Under the pieces are notes generated by a model, which was not told the origin of the DNA, made no database searches, and saw only the letters and a list, made by a program, of their open reading frames with translations. From assembly GCA_021777835.1 (NCBI GenBank), contig JAJYDC010000006.1:1-64000 (forward strand): a stretch of 64,000 nt of DNA. The letters are read 5' to 3'. The first letter of the stretch is position 1; each line of letters begins with the position of its first letter. Made by a program: the position numbers and the translations under genes. Below, in pieces: positions 56,022-64,000 of the stretch. Source of the stretch: Bacteroidota bacterium. GTDB lineage: Bacteria; Bacteroidota; Ignavibacteria; Ignavibacteriales; Ignavibacteriaceae.

Positions 56022-57260
56022 TTATTCTTTAATTGTTTTTATGTAGCAATTAATTTTATCTGATATTTCTTTATTGTTAATACTATTATAATATCTAAGG
56101 GATTTTTCCCAGCTATTTATTGCTCCGTTTTTATTTCCAATGTCTTTATAAAGTAGCCCCATTTCAAAATAAGTTTCAGCTTGGTTCATCATATTATTAA
56201 GCTCTCTATTAATTCTTAGGCTTTTCAATAAAAACTCTTTTGCAATTTTATAGTTTTTCTGTTCTCGTTCTATTATCCCCTTTATTTTATAAAGATCGGC
56301 TATTGAGATTCTGTCATTAATTTTGTTACAAATATCCATAGATTTATCTGCAAATGCATTGGCAAGTGCGAAGTCTTTTACCTGTGAAAAAACATATGCT
56401 TTGCCTAAATAAGAAATAGCCAAATTGGGAAGGAACTTTACATTTTGATAAATAGAAATACTTATATCAAATTCTTTTAGAGCCGAGTTATAGTCGCCTT
56501 TATTTATAAAAAACATTCCGAGATTATTCCTTAACTCTCCAATTCTTCGATACTCTTTACTTTGTTCATATTTTATTAATGCCCTTTTATAATAGGTTAA
56601 AGCGTCATCATGATTACCCCGCATACTTTCTGTAATTCCTAAATTTATTTCGACCATTCCAATTAAACTAAAATCCTTTTTGGGATTTAAATAAGAAAGG
56701 CTTTTCTCAAGATGATGCCTGGTTTTTTTAAGATCTCCTTTGTCGCCGAATATAGTTCCCAAGAGATTTTCACATCTTGCACATCCCTTATAATCCTTTC
56801 CCTTATCAAATATCTTTTTTGCGCGGCTAATGTAACTAATGCTGTCTTTCCACTGTGCCTGGCGGCTTGTAAGCTCACCTAGAGCAAGAAGAGAATATGC
56901 ATGAAGATTTTCTAAGTCGGGCTCTGATTTAGCAACTTTTGAAACATGAATGTAGACCTCAATAGCAAGGATAAACTCACCTTGTGCAATTAGAACTTCA
57001 CCGGTGAAAACAAGAAATTCAGTAAGCTTGAATTTCGACATCTTGTTTTGGGAGAATGCAATTAATAAATCAATTTGCGAAAGGTTCTTTGCTGAAGCAG
57101 CATTACCGTCATCTAACTTCTTCTTATCTGTTGCCGATAAATGACTCTTATCATTATATGGTGACTCATTATTTGATATTATATTATTTAATTCAAATAT
57201 TTCATCGGGCTCAAAGAAATTTCTTAAAACCTTATCTAATATTTCTAAATTTAGAGACAT
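56022..57260 (-). CDS. Tetratricopeptide repeat protein
   Basis: 412 residues with about six to seven TPR units from residue ~90 on, e.g. KGCARCENLLGTIFGDKGDLKKTRHHLEKSLSYL, MRGNHDDALTYYKRALIKYEQ, NLGMFFINKGDYNSALKEFDISISIYQ and QAETYFEMGLLYKDIGNKNGAINSWEKSLRYY. The first ~85 residues are helical and unlike a known domain. No signal peptide or HTH, so a cytosolic scaffold. Its repeats resemble those in the C-terminal half of the kinase at the right edge; it may be a partner of that system (inference from closeness). Confidence 0.85.
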   Translation of the reverse strand: MSLNLEILDKVLRNFFEPDEIFELNNIISNNESPYNDKSHLSATDKKKLDDGNAASAKNLSQIDLLIAFSQNKMSKFKLTEFLVFTGEVLIAQGEFILAIEVYIHVSKVAKSEPDLENLHAYSLLALGELTSRQAQWKDSISYISRAKKIFDKGKDYKGCARCENLLGTIFGDKGDLKKTRHHLEKSLSYLNPKKDFSLIGMVEINLGITESMRGNHDDALTYYKRALIKYEQSKEYRRIGELRNNLGMFFINKGDYNSALKEFDISISIYQNVKFLPNLAISYLGKAYVFSQVKDFALANAFADKSMDICNKINDRISIADLYKIKGIIEREQKNYKIAKEFLLKSLRINRELNNMMNQAETYFEMGLLYKDIGNKNGAINSWEKSLRYYNSINNKEISDKINCYIKTIKE

Positions 57261-57762
57261 TACTAAAATAAATTCCGTAAAAGCTTATACAATAAAAAAT
57301 AATAATCTGGATTTGGTTTCAATATCAAAATTCTGCAGTTTAATAATAATGTTGCGTCATATATAACTCTGGTTTGGCTTAATAACAAAATTAGAAATAT
57401 CATTTAATTCTAATTTGTTAAAAAGCAGAAAGCTGAGTTCAATTTTCATTCAAAAATTTATCTTACGAGTAAAAAGACTAATTTATATTGTTTTGTGTTT
57501 GAATTGAAATTACCCGTTTTTTCTAATGCTACCTATTCACCTAATCCCAAAAATTACCCCAAATTTTATCTAATATGTTCTTATAACTGATAAAATATGA
57601 ATCTTATCACTTTTTGAGATCCATTTTTCATGTTCAAACCCTATTCTAAATACGAGGTAAAATCACAATAAAGACTAAGTGTTAATCATTACTGACATAA
57701 AACAATAAATATATTTGCTTAGATCCTGTATAAATCAATTAAATCTATATTTTCTCAAATTC
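57261..57762. other. Intergenic stretch, nothing recognised
   Basis: About 500 very A+T-rich bases between the TPR gene start and the terminator of the repeat-protein gene. It holds the TPR gene promoter, which I could not define. No small gene is convincing. Confidence 0.35.
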
Positions 57763-57795
57763 ATAAAAAAAGCCTGCAAGCATTAGTTGCAGGCT
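57763..57795 (-). terminator. Rho-independent terminator of the tandem-repeat gene
   Basis: On the minus strand: AGCCTGCAA / TTGCAGGCT 9-bp stem (57771-57779 with 57787-57795), 7-nt loop, then TTTTTTT. It lies ~55 bp beyond the stop of the repeat-protein gene. Confidence 0.85.
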
Positions 57796-57850
57796 CAATT
57801 TCAAAAATCATTATAAAACTTCTCATTCATAATGATAGAAGGTTTAATCC

Positions 57851-58486
57851 TTATTTAGCCCAACCGTATCTGCTTCCCAGATTAGCTAATTGTGTGTTTG
57901 ATTTTGAATATCCCCAAGAGCTGCCTAGATTCTCTAATTGTGTGTTTGATTTTGAATATCCCCAAGAGCTACCTAGATTCTCTAATTGTGTGTTTGATTT
58001 TGAATATCCCCAAGAGCTACCTAGATTCTCTAATTGTGTATTTGATTTTGAATATCCCCAAGAGCTACCTAGATTCTCTAATTGTGTATTTGATTTTGAA
58101 TATCCCCAAGAGCTACCTAGATTCTCTAATTGTGTGTTTGATTTTGAATATCCCCAAGAGCTACCTAGATTCTCTAATTGTGTGTTTGATTTTGAATATC
58201 CCCAAGAGCTACCTAGATTCTCTAATTGTGTGTTTGATTTTGAATATCCCCAAGAGCTACCTAGATTCTCTAATTGTGCTGATGAATTATCAACTAGCGT
58301 TCTTGTGCGAGTAACTGAAGTAATGGTCCTCGTACGTGTGAAATTATTGAATTGGACAGTGCGTGTATTTTGAATAACTTGGTAGCGTAAAGCTTGTTCA
58401 ACATTATTCCTTTTAATTGGGCTACTCGCTTGTGCTGAAATCATAAAAGCACCCAATAACAATAAGGTAAAAATAGTCCTTGACAT
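57851..58486 (-). CDS. Secreted protein with eight 16-residue tandem repeats
   Basis: 211 residues. Signal peptide (MSRTIFTLLLLGAFMISAQA), a ~50-residue spacer rich in Arg/Thr (TRTVQFNNFTRTRTITSVTRTRTL), then eight copies of the 16-residue unit NTQLENLGSSWGYSKS and a diverged ninth (QLANLGSRYGWAK) that ends the protein. GAGGG precedes the ATG and a good terminator follows. Gln/Asn/Ser/Gly with spaced Trp and Tyr suits a stacking beta-repeat, such as a surface fibre or matrix protein, but no known family is recognised. A sigma54-like promoter and an upstream palindrome suggest control by the neighbouring activator. Confidence 0.85.
   Translation of the reverse strand: MSRTIFTLLLLGAFMISAQASSPIKRNNVEQALRYQVIQNTRTVQFNNFTRTRTITSVTRTRTLVDNSSAQLENLGSSWGYSKSNTQLENLGSSWGYSKSNTQLENLGSSWGYSKSNTQLENLGSSWGYSKSNTQLENLGSSWGYSKSNTQLENLGSSWGYSKSNTQLENLGSSWGYSKSNTQLENLGSSWGYSKSNTQLANLGSRYGWAK
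57888..58281. repeat. 48-bp coding tandem repeat, eight near-identical copies
   Basis: Eight head-to-tail 48-bp units with only one or two variable positions (an A/G in the GCTACC/GCTGCC part and G/A in TGTGTTT/TGTATTT), plus a diverged partial unit at the left end. Identity at DNA level, including silent sites, points to recent expansion or gene conversion. All reading frames stay open through it because 48 is a multiple of three. Confidence 0.95.
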
Positions 58487-58537
58487 AAATCCCTCAAAAA
58501 AAAATTTGAAAATAGTATTTTTAAGCGGTCTTTAAGG

Positions 58538-58553
58538 TTCAACCATTATGCCA
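58538..58553 (-). promoter_or_regulatory. Candidate sigma54 promoter of the tandem-repeat gene
   Basis: Minus strand TGGCAT-AATGG-TTGAA. The -24 part differs from TGGCAC in one base and the -12 part has TTGA in place of TTGC, as in the two candidates at 33585 and 38633. Transcription would start near 58526, ~40 nt before the ATG. Confidence 0.4.
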
Positions 58554-58645
58554 TGCTCAAGAATTGGGCAATTTTATAATATTTCGTTTATAGAAAATAT
58601 CGAGCGGTAATAATTACCTGTTTGAAACGGTAAAATTTGGATAGG

Positions 58646-58662
58646 TGTAAAAAATTTTTACA
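58646..58662. promoter_or_regulatory. Perfect palindrome, possible activator site
   Basis: TGTAAAAA-A-TTTTTACA, a 17-bp perfect palindrome ~93 bp upstream of the sigma54-like -24 element, the distance range typical of enhancer sites for NtrC-type activators. A+T-rich, so chance is not excluded. Confidence 0.35.
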
Positions 58663-59273
58663 ACTTTTTTATACTCAAGGGACGTGTTAAAGTTAGTTAA
58701 ACTCTTTTATTTAACTGCATTTCAAGTAATACTTGTCTTTATTTAGTTTTATAAATTTAATATCCTTGCTTCACATATTTCAATTTTTTATCTTATCCAT
58801 AAACAAGTATTAGCTTATTTTCTTAAAACTGTACTTTCTCGGAAGCCAAGATATTATTGAATCCTTTTAGCCTTGCTGATTCTCAGAGGAGTCTCTCTTA
58901 AGAGACTATGCAGAAATTCTTTTAGATGTTGTATAACAAAAGGATAACTATTTAAATCATCCAAAAGAAATACCATTCCGAATGACATACACCCATAATT
59001 TGAATGCACTCTGAATGCACATCTACTTCTTTATTATTGCTTACTATTTAGTATCTAACCTCAGGCCAACCGAAAGACAAAATATAAACTATGGTTATAT
59101 ATAGCCTACTTATCAAATAATACAAAATAAAAGTAATCAAAATTTGCAGCATTATGGGAGGACAGTAAATTTAAGTATTCAGACTAAAAAATGAAGACTG
59201 CATGTTGTTGTGGTGAAGTAATAATTGAAAATCGAATATTACTAGAGTGAAAGAAAATGATAGCAATGTTCTT

Positions 59274-60656
59274 TTAAGATAAAAGAGCATCCAAACTCGG
59301 TCGGGAAATTCCTAGTATTCTTGCAGCCTGTGATTTATTGCCGTTTGTTCTTGATAGAATTTCTTTAGCATAAGTAACGGATAATTGTCTCAGCCCTGTT
59401 TTCATATAATTCAGATCAAGTCTTATAAACTGAGGCAACATTTTAGCTTCTTCAGTTGATAATCCTGATTTCACCAAATTTACAAATAACAAATTTGAGA
59501 AATCTTTAAGTTTGATTGAACTACCCTCACCCAGCAAAACTGCTCTTTCAATTGTATTTCTAAATTCACGGATATTCCCGGGCCAGGGGTAATGCAAGAT
59601 AAATTCCCTTGCTGATTTTTCTATTGATTTAATAGATTTATTGAATTGTAAATTAAATTCTGAAATAAAATGATCTGCAAGTATAAATATATCTTCGCGA
59701 CGATTACGCAGCGGAGGAAGTTCAAGTGAAATTACATTTAATCGATGATACAAATCCCTTCTAAATAAGTTGTTTTCTATCATCTCAACTAAATTCTTAT
59801 TAGTAGCTGATATAACACGTGAATTTATTTGTATATCATCAACTCCACCGAGTCTTCTAATAATTTTCTTTTCAATCGTTCTTAAGAGCTTTGTTTGAAT
59901 ATTTAATGATAAATCTCCAATTTCATCAAGAAATAAAGTACCGTTTCCGGCAATTTCAAACAGACCTAGTTTTCTGTTTTGAGCATTTGTAAAAGCCCCT
60001 GGTTCAAAACCGAAGAGCTCGGATTCTAATAAACTTTCAGGAATTGCAGTACATACAATATCGACAAAGGGGAATATACTATTCTCTCCGTATTTATGGA
60101 TAGCCTTAGCAAGATGGCCTTTGCCGGTACCTGTTTCCCCAAGTATCATTACATTAACGTTGCTTTTCTGAGCGACCTTTTTTGCAAGCTCAATTATTTT
60201 CAAGAACTCCGGAGAATTACCAATCAGAGTATCAAAATTATCATAATCATTACTTAATAAGCCGTCAGATTCTTCAGTTATGTAAGAACAATTGGTTATT
60301 ATTTCATTTAGATATGCAATAAATTTATACAGCTCATAAGGAAAGACAAAAATATCAGAAAAGCCTAGTTTAACTAAGGAACTTACTAGAAGTGCACTAT
60401 CATTTTGAGTAACAAATATAATTTTGTTTTTAAAATTATCCTTTTTCTGTAGCAATTTATTTAGATATTTTGACTCAATACTATCAATTTGAATTATTAT
60501 AATTTCATTTGGCTTAATATCAAATACTTTTGGAAAACTTGAATGTGTATTAAAGTCCTTTAATTCAAGCTGCCTTACCGAGGAATCAATGGACGAAACA
60601 TCCTTGATATCAGAGAAAATTTTAATATTAATCTTTTCGTTTGCGACCAAGGTCAA
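59274..60656 (-). CDS. Sigma54 activator with degenerate receiver and GAFTNA loop
   Basis: 460 residues. The N-terminal ~125 residues look like a receiver fold (IIIIQIDS, IIFVTQND, GFSDIFVFPYEL) but lack the acidic pocket and phospho-Asp, so it is not a normal two-component partner. The AAA+ domain (~145-375) has Walker A GETGTGKG, Walker B LDEIGD and RRDLYHRLN; its sigma54-contact loop reads GAFTNA rather than GAFTGA. A Fis-type HTH ends it (NKSQAARILGISRPSLDALL). Its TTG start overlaps the kinase stop (TTGA), so it is coupled to the kinase-AAA-TPR gene and probably receives its signal from it. Confidence 0.92.
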   Translation of the reverse strand: MTLVANEKINIKIFSDIKDVSSIDSSVRQLELKDFNTHSSFPKVFDIKPNEIIIIQIDSIESKYLNKLLQKKDNFKNKIIFVTQNDSALLVSSLVKLGFSDIFVFPYELYKFIAYLNEIITNCSYITEESDGLLSNDYDNFDTLIGNSPEFLKIIELAKKVAQKSNVNVMILGETGTGKGHLAKAIHKYGENSIFPFVDIVCTAIPESLLESELFGFEPGAFTNAQNRKLGLFEIAGNGTLFLDEIGDLSLNIQTKLLRTIEKKIIRRLGGVDDIQINSRVISATNKNLVEMIENNLFRRDLYHRLNVISLELPPLRNRREDIFILADHFISEFNLQFNKSIKSIEKSAREFILHYPWPGNIREFRNTIERAVLLGEGSSIKLKDFSNLLFVNLVKSGLSTEEAKMLPQFIRLDLNYMKTGLRQLSVTYAKEILSRTNGNKSQAARILGISRPSLDALLS

Positions 60657-63600
60657 ATACCCAACTTATCTATTTTCATTAAGGCTTCTTTTCGTTCTGG
60701 TTTATTAAAAAAGGCATCTCGCATTTGATGATTCTTAATATTATCCCCAAAATAATAAATAATCTCTTTTGAATACCTAAAGTTTTCTCTTGCTTTACTA
60801 TAGTTTCCCCTTTGATAAAAATAATTTCCAAGCTCATATAAAATTTTCCAGGTTAGCTCCGTAACACTGAAATCTTCAAGTATTTCAAGTGCGGAATTGT
60901 AATATTCTACCGATGTCTTTATTTGCAGATCCGGATTCATTTCTGATAATTTACCCAACATATATTCACGCTCAGCTAAAATGAGTGCATTTTTTTGGCA
61001 TATCTCGTTAAATCTTTCATTGCACAGGGTTACTATAGCTTCGTCATATTTATTTATTCTAATTAAATCTTTAACAATTAGAATTGTTGTCGAAAAATAA
61101 TGCAAGATATCTTCTTGCTCAAAAAAGTCATTTTGTAAGGCATACAGTACATTTAAATCAGATTTAGAAAAATCATTTTTTACTTTTGCCAATTGAAGTA
61201 TGTACTTCAATTGGGCTATATTTTTCTTAACAACAGTTCCTTTTTCATTTAAAAGATTAAATCTTTCGATTACTTTTGGCAATTCCTCAAAATAGCCAAT
61301 AAAGGAATATAATTTTGCTAAAATAAATTGTGCCTCTAGTTCCTCTTGAGGGATTTGTAACTGCGAAAAGATATTAATTGATTTTATTAGCGAGTTTAAT
61401 GCATTTTGATAATCACAAGAAGCAAGATAAACTTCACCAATATTAGTCTGAACTTGACCTTCTCCAAATTTATTTCCCATACTTACAAAAATTATTGAAG
61501 CCTTTTTATATAATTCAGACGCTTTTTCGTAATTCAATTTTTCATAGTAGAAGATACCTAAATTAATAAGTAGCTTTCCTTCTTGTTCAAGATTTCCAAT
61601 CCGTATGTTGGCGGTTAAAGAATTATTCCATATTAGTTCTGCTTTATCATGCTCACCTTTTAAATAATAAATAATACCAATATTTTTATCCATTTGAGCT
61701 ATTCTATCTTCGAAATTTAGTTGTTTGTAGATTTCTTTTGCTTTGCTTATATGGACAAATGCATCTGTTAAATTCTTTATTTTGAACAGCTCAGTTAACC
61801 CTAAAATATTATAACACTTTCCTTTATCTTCATTTCTTGAATATGAATTTGAAACTACATTCTTACATAATTGGGTAACTGATTCTAAATTGTTTAATTC
61901 AAATTCTGCACTTGCAATTTCAACCAATACAGATTGTTTTCTCGTCTCATTTTCAGTTCTATTAATGATAGAAGTTAATATATTTTTCCCTTCTTCATTC
62001 TCTCCAAGCCCTATTAAGCTACTGCCTCTTAAAATCATCAATTCTTGGAGAACTTCTTCATCTAATTTCTTTTTTATAAGTTCATTAACAACTTTTAATG
62101 ATTTCTGATAATCTCCGAGCTTATACAAAATTTTACAAAGCCGGATGTTTGTATCCGTTACTAATGATTCTTCAAGATTCAATTCAAGAAGATGCAATAA
62201 GATATTCCTTTGATATGAATAGGCAGACAATCTTTCCGCAGCTTCCAATTCGCCCATATAAATTTGATAGCTATTATAGTGATATTCCGCTAACTCGAAA
62301 TGTCTGGCAGTTTCGGTACGGTTAAACGATGGAATTTTCTTATCTAATTGTTCTGCAATACTTAAATGATATTTTGCTTTATCATCAATTTTAGAGTAAA
62401 CAAATCTTTTTAGTCCCTCAGAAGTATAAAGAATTCCCTCTTTCTTGTTTCGTTGCTGAATGATATTCTTGTTTTGAAGGGTTGAAATTACTGAAAGAAT
62501 TTGTTCCGGTGTAATATCGAAGAATTCTGAAAGCACAGTTTCATCCAAGGCAATATTAAAACAAGAGATAATTTTTGCAACTGCCATTTCTTCTTTAGTA
62601 AGCATTTGAAAACGTAGCGCGTATATTCCATCCTGAGAATTTTTCAGCACTAAAGTTTCGGTATCGCTAGTCTTTATTATAACTCCAGCGGCGGTATATT
62701 GAATTATTTTAAGGAATATTAGGTCATGGAGGAATGTTTCAATACTACCCGGAAGAAGATCAGCATGGAGCAAAATTAAACTCTTTACCTCGTCTACTGG
62801 ATATTCATCATAAAAACTCTTAGCTAGGTACTCTTCCAGGTGCAACTCAGTAAATGGATTTAGATTTACTTCGCGAAGATTAAAAATAAAGTTTGAATGA
62901 TAATCGAAATCGGAATTTTCAGTCAGTACTAATTTAATTTTATTAACCTGCATAATAGGAATTATGCTTCTTAATAATTCGACTGTAAACTCGTCATAGA
63001 GATTAAAATCGTCAAGGAGAAGTTTGAAGTCATTCTGTGTGGAAACAGCAGTAATTATTGCTTTGAGCTCTCCAATAATATCGTTTGACTGCGCTGTAAA
63101 CACATTGTCTATTCTACTAAGAATTTCTTTTGAAAGTCTTTGATAAACAAATTCACTAAATACAATTTCCTTTAAGATTATTTTTACAAATTCTACTCCT
63201 GTTTTAGACTTATTGTTTTTTATTAATATTACATTTTCATACTGGAAATATAATTCATCAAGGAGTGCGGATTTGCCGGCGCCTTCAAATCCCTTAATAG
63301 TAAATACCTCTCCGCTTGTCTCATCGGAAAAGTATGAACTCATTATAGTTAAAATATCTTTTCTATTCGAAAAAACTCTAGCAGGTACCCAATTCTTCGC
63401 AAGTTCTTCATCTATATTAAAATTAAGAGCTCCTAATATTTGAAGTGAATTATGAAAACGCTCTTCCGGGTTCTTCGACAATAATTTTTTTATTACTTCA
63501 ATTAATTCCTGAGAAAATTTTGACTTAGGAAATTCAAATTCACTTTCCAGATGTGATTTATATATTTCAAGTTCGTTTTCTCTTTCAAAAGGAAATTTCC

Positions 63601-64000
63601 CATAAACTATCCTATATAGCATTATCCCAAAAGAGTATAAATCTATTCGGTGATCGTGTTTCTCTTTTCTTAAAATTTCCGGAGCTATATATTCTGCTGT
63701 CCCTCTAATAAGTTCTTCATTATTTTGATAATTGTGTTGTGCAAAACCAAGGTCTATTAGCTTAATATTAAGCCTGCCGTTAGTTTCGTTTAACAATATA
63801 TTTTCGAGCTTTAAATCGTAATAAATATAATTTGATAGATGAAGATAATAGAGAACCGAACAGATTTGCTTTACAATTTCACGAAGAGACGGTTCATCTG
63901 AAAGCTTTTTATAATAGAATAACTCTTCACCATGGAAATATTCCATAGTAATAAATTTTGACCCGCATAAAATTCCCTCTTCCTCATCAACCTTCGTAAT
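60653..64000 (-). CDS. Ser/Thr protein kinase-AAA ATPase-TPR protein (partial)
   Basis: Open to the right edge; ~1115 residues seen, with the kinase N-lobe (Gly loop, Lys) cut off. The C-lobe shows FITMEYFHGEEL (hinge), YYDLKLENILL in place of HRDLKxEN (catalytic Asp and Asn kept, HR lost), DLG for DFG, GTAEYIAPE and DLYSFGIMLYR. Next comes a STAND-like ATPase (Walker A GFEGAGKSAL; LLLDDFNLYDE as Walker B), then a long TPR array (AQMDKNIGIIYYLKGEHDKAELIWNNSL, INLGIFYYEKLNYEKASELYKKA and others). This is the PknK/large-sensor layout. Coupled to the sigma54 activator downstream. Confidence 0.92.
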   Translation of the reverse strand: MTKVDEEEGILCGSKFITMEYFHGEELFYYKKLSDEPSLREIVKQICSVLYYLHLSNYIYYDLKLENILLNETNGRLNIKLIDLGFAQHNYQNNEELIRGTAEYIAPEILRKEKHDHRIDLYSFGIMLYRIVYGKFPFERENELEIYKSHLESEFEFPKSKFSQELIEVIKKLLSKNPEERFHNSLQILGALNFNIDEELAKNWVPARVFSNRKDILTIMSSYFSDETSGEVFTIKGFEGAGKSALLDELYFQYENVILIKNNKSKTGVEFVKIILKEIVFSEFVYQRLSKEILSRIDNVFTAQSNDIIGELKAIITAVSTQNDFKLLLDDFNLYDEFTVELLRSIIPIMQVNKIKLVLTENSDFDYHSNFIFNLREVNLNPFTELHLEEYLAKSFYDEYPVDEVKSLILLHADLLPGSIETFLHDLIFLKIIQYTAAGVIIKTSDTETLVLKNSQDGIYALRFQMLTKEEMAVAKIISCFNIALDETVLSEFFDITPEQILSVISTLQNKNIIQQRNKKEGILYTSEGLKRFVYSKIDDKAKYHLSIAEQLDKKIPSFNRTETARHFELAEYHYNSYQIYMGELEAAERLSAYSYQRNILLHLLELNLEESLVTDTNIRLCKILYKLGDYQKSLKVVNELIKKKLDEEVLQELMILRGSSLIGLGENEEGKNILTSIINRTENETRKQSVLVEIASAEFELNNLESVTQLCKNVVSNSYSRNEDKGKCYNILGLTELFKIKNLTDAFVHISKAKEIYKQLNFEDRIAQMDKNIGIIYYLKGEHDKAELIWNNSLTANIRIGNLEQEGKLLINLGIFYYEKLNYEKASELYKKASIIFVSMGNKFGEGQVQTNIGEVYLASCDYQNALNSLIKSINIFSQLQIPQEELEAQFILAKLYSFIGYFEELPKVIERFNLLNEKGTVVKKNIAQLKYILQLAKVKNDFSKSDLNVLYALQNDFFEQEDILHYFSTTILIVKDLIRINKYDEAIVTLCNERFNEICQKNALILAEREYMLGKLSEMNPDLQIKTSVEYYNSALEILEDFSVTELTWKILYELGNYFYQRGNYSKARENFRYSKEIIYYFGDNIKNHQMRDAFFNKPERKEALMKIDKLGI

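Larger units (their letters stand above)
58487..59273. other. Long regulatory/intergenic stretch
   Basis: About 790 bp without a convincing gene. It holds the sigma54-like promoter (58538-58553), a near-palindrome TGCTCAA-GAA-TTGGGCA right behind it (58554-58570), the perfect palindrome at 58646-58662, the hairpin AGTCTCT-CTTA-AGAGACT (58890-58907) and a direct repeat TGAATGCAC twice (59001-59009, 59012-59020). Confidence 0.45.

Noticed and set aside
57888-58281. CRISPR-like direct repeats
   Set aside because: The 48-bp units are directly adjacent with no spacers and encode a protein repeat; no cas genes are near.
57892-58373. Two long plus-strand frames (140 and 159 codons) across the tandem repeat
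   Set aside because: They are antisense readings of the 48-bp repeat, which keeps every frame open. The minus-strand frame has a signal peptide, ribosome-binding site and terminator.
1-64000. tRNA or rRNA genes
   Set aside because: Looked for T-arm and 3' acceptor patterns on both strands by eye and found none convincing; a covariance-model scan would be decisive.

Overview
The window reads as the chromosome of an Ignavibacteria-like member of the Bacteroidota/Chlorobi group. The DNA is A+T-rich, a type IX secretion (T9SS) sorting domain lies at the left edge, and protein families typical of Bacteroidota are common (DUF5686, DoxX, PhnB-like VOC, YceI/pirin/MarR, MmcQ/YjbR). Several upstream regions carry TATATTTG, which fits the Bacteroidota -7 element TAnnTTTG. 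This placement is inferred from gene content only; the window has no rRNA. I saw no tRNA gene, insertion sequence or CRISPR array.

Layout. 1-2092: end of a T9SS cargo gene, then aspS on the minus strand. 2526-13848: a long plus-strand run of pyrimidine-nucleoside phosphorylase, a HemX/CcsA-like membrane protein, hemA, hemC, a TetR-HemD fusion, hemE, hemN, protoporphyrinogen oxidase and radA. An RRM protein and a large DUF5686 surface protein follow. 17126-25157 is an accessory stretch of small DoxX, SRPBCC, VOC, DUF1801, DUF5519, DUF1697 and GlxA-type genes with at least two decayed genes (a RibD_C/DHFR-like gene and an O-methyltransferase). 25401-32571: a 5'-nucleotidase-like phosphoesterase, BON and CBS proteins, and the oxidative pentose phosphate pair gnd-zwf with a HAD phosphatase. 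33628-39081: a sigma54-type two-component system (histidine kinase plus NtrC-type regulator) flanked by two small secreted Asp-rich proteins and a beta-barrel candidate. 39464-55855: mostly housekeeping (SLC13 permease, Nudix, hldD, metH, a YncE/phosphoesterase, a YceI-pirin-MarR operon, hemB, alaS). 56022-64000: a TPR protein, a secreted protein with a near-perfect 48-bp tandem repeat, a sigma54 activator with an unusual contact loop, and a Ser/Thr kinase-AAA-TPR giant running off the right edge.

How the genes work together. hemA, hemC, hemD, hemE, hemN, PPO and the distant hemB cover most of the C5 heme route from glutamyl-tRNA; hemL and hemH are not in the window. The most striking point is that uroporphyrinogen-III synthase is fused to a complete TetR-family repressor. 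A TetR-operator-like palindrome sits between the -35 and -10 elements of a good promoter just before the HemX-hemA genes, suggesting a self-contained feedback switch in which a heme-pathway enzyme controls its own operon.

Two further candidate circuits stand out. TGGCAC-N5-TTGA promoters precede both small Asp-rich genes around the sigma54 two-component system, in a layout resembling ZraPSR. A kinase-ATPase-TPR protein is coupled to a sigma54 activator next to the tandem-repeat secreted protein, which has its own sigma54-like promoter and a perfect upstream palindrome. All three circuits are inferences from sequence.
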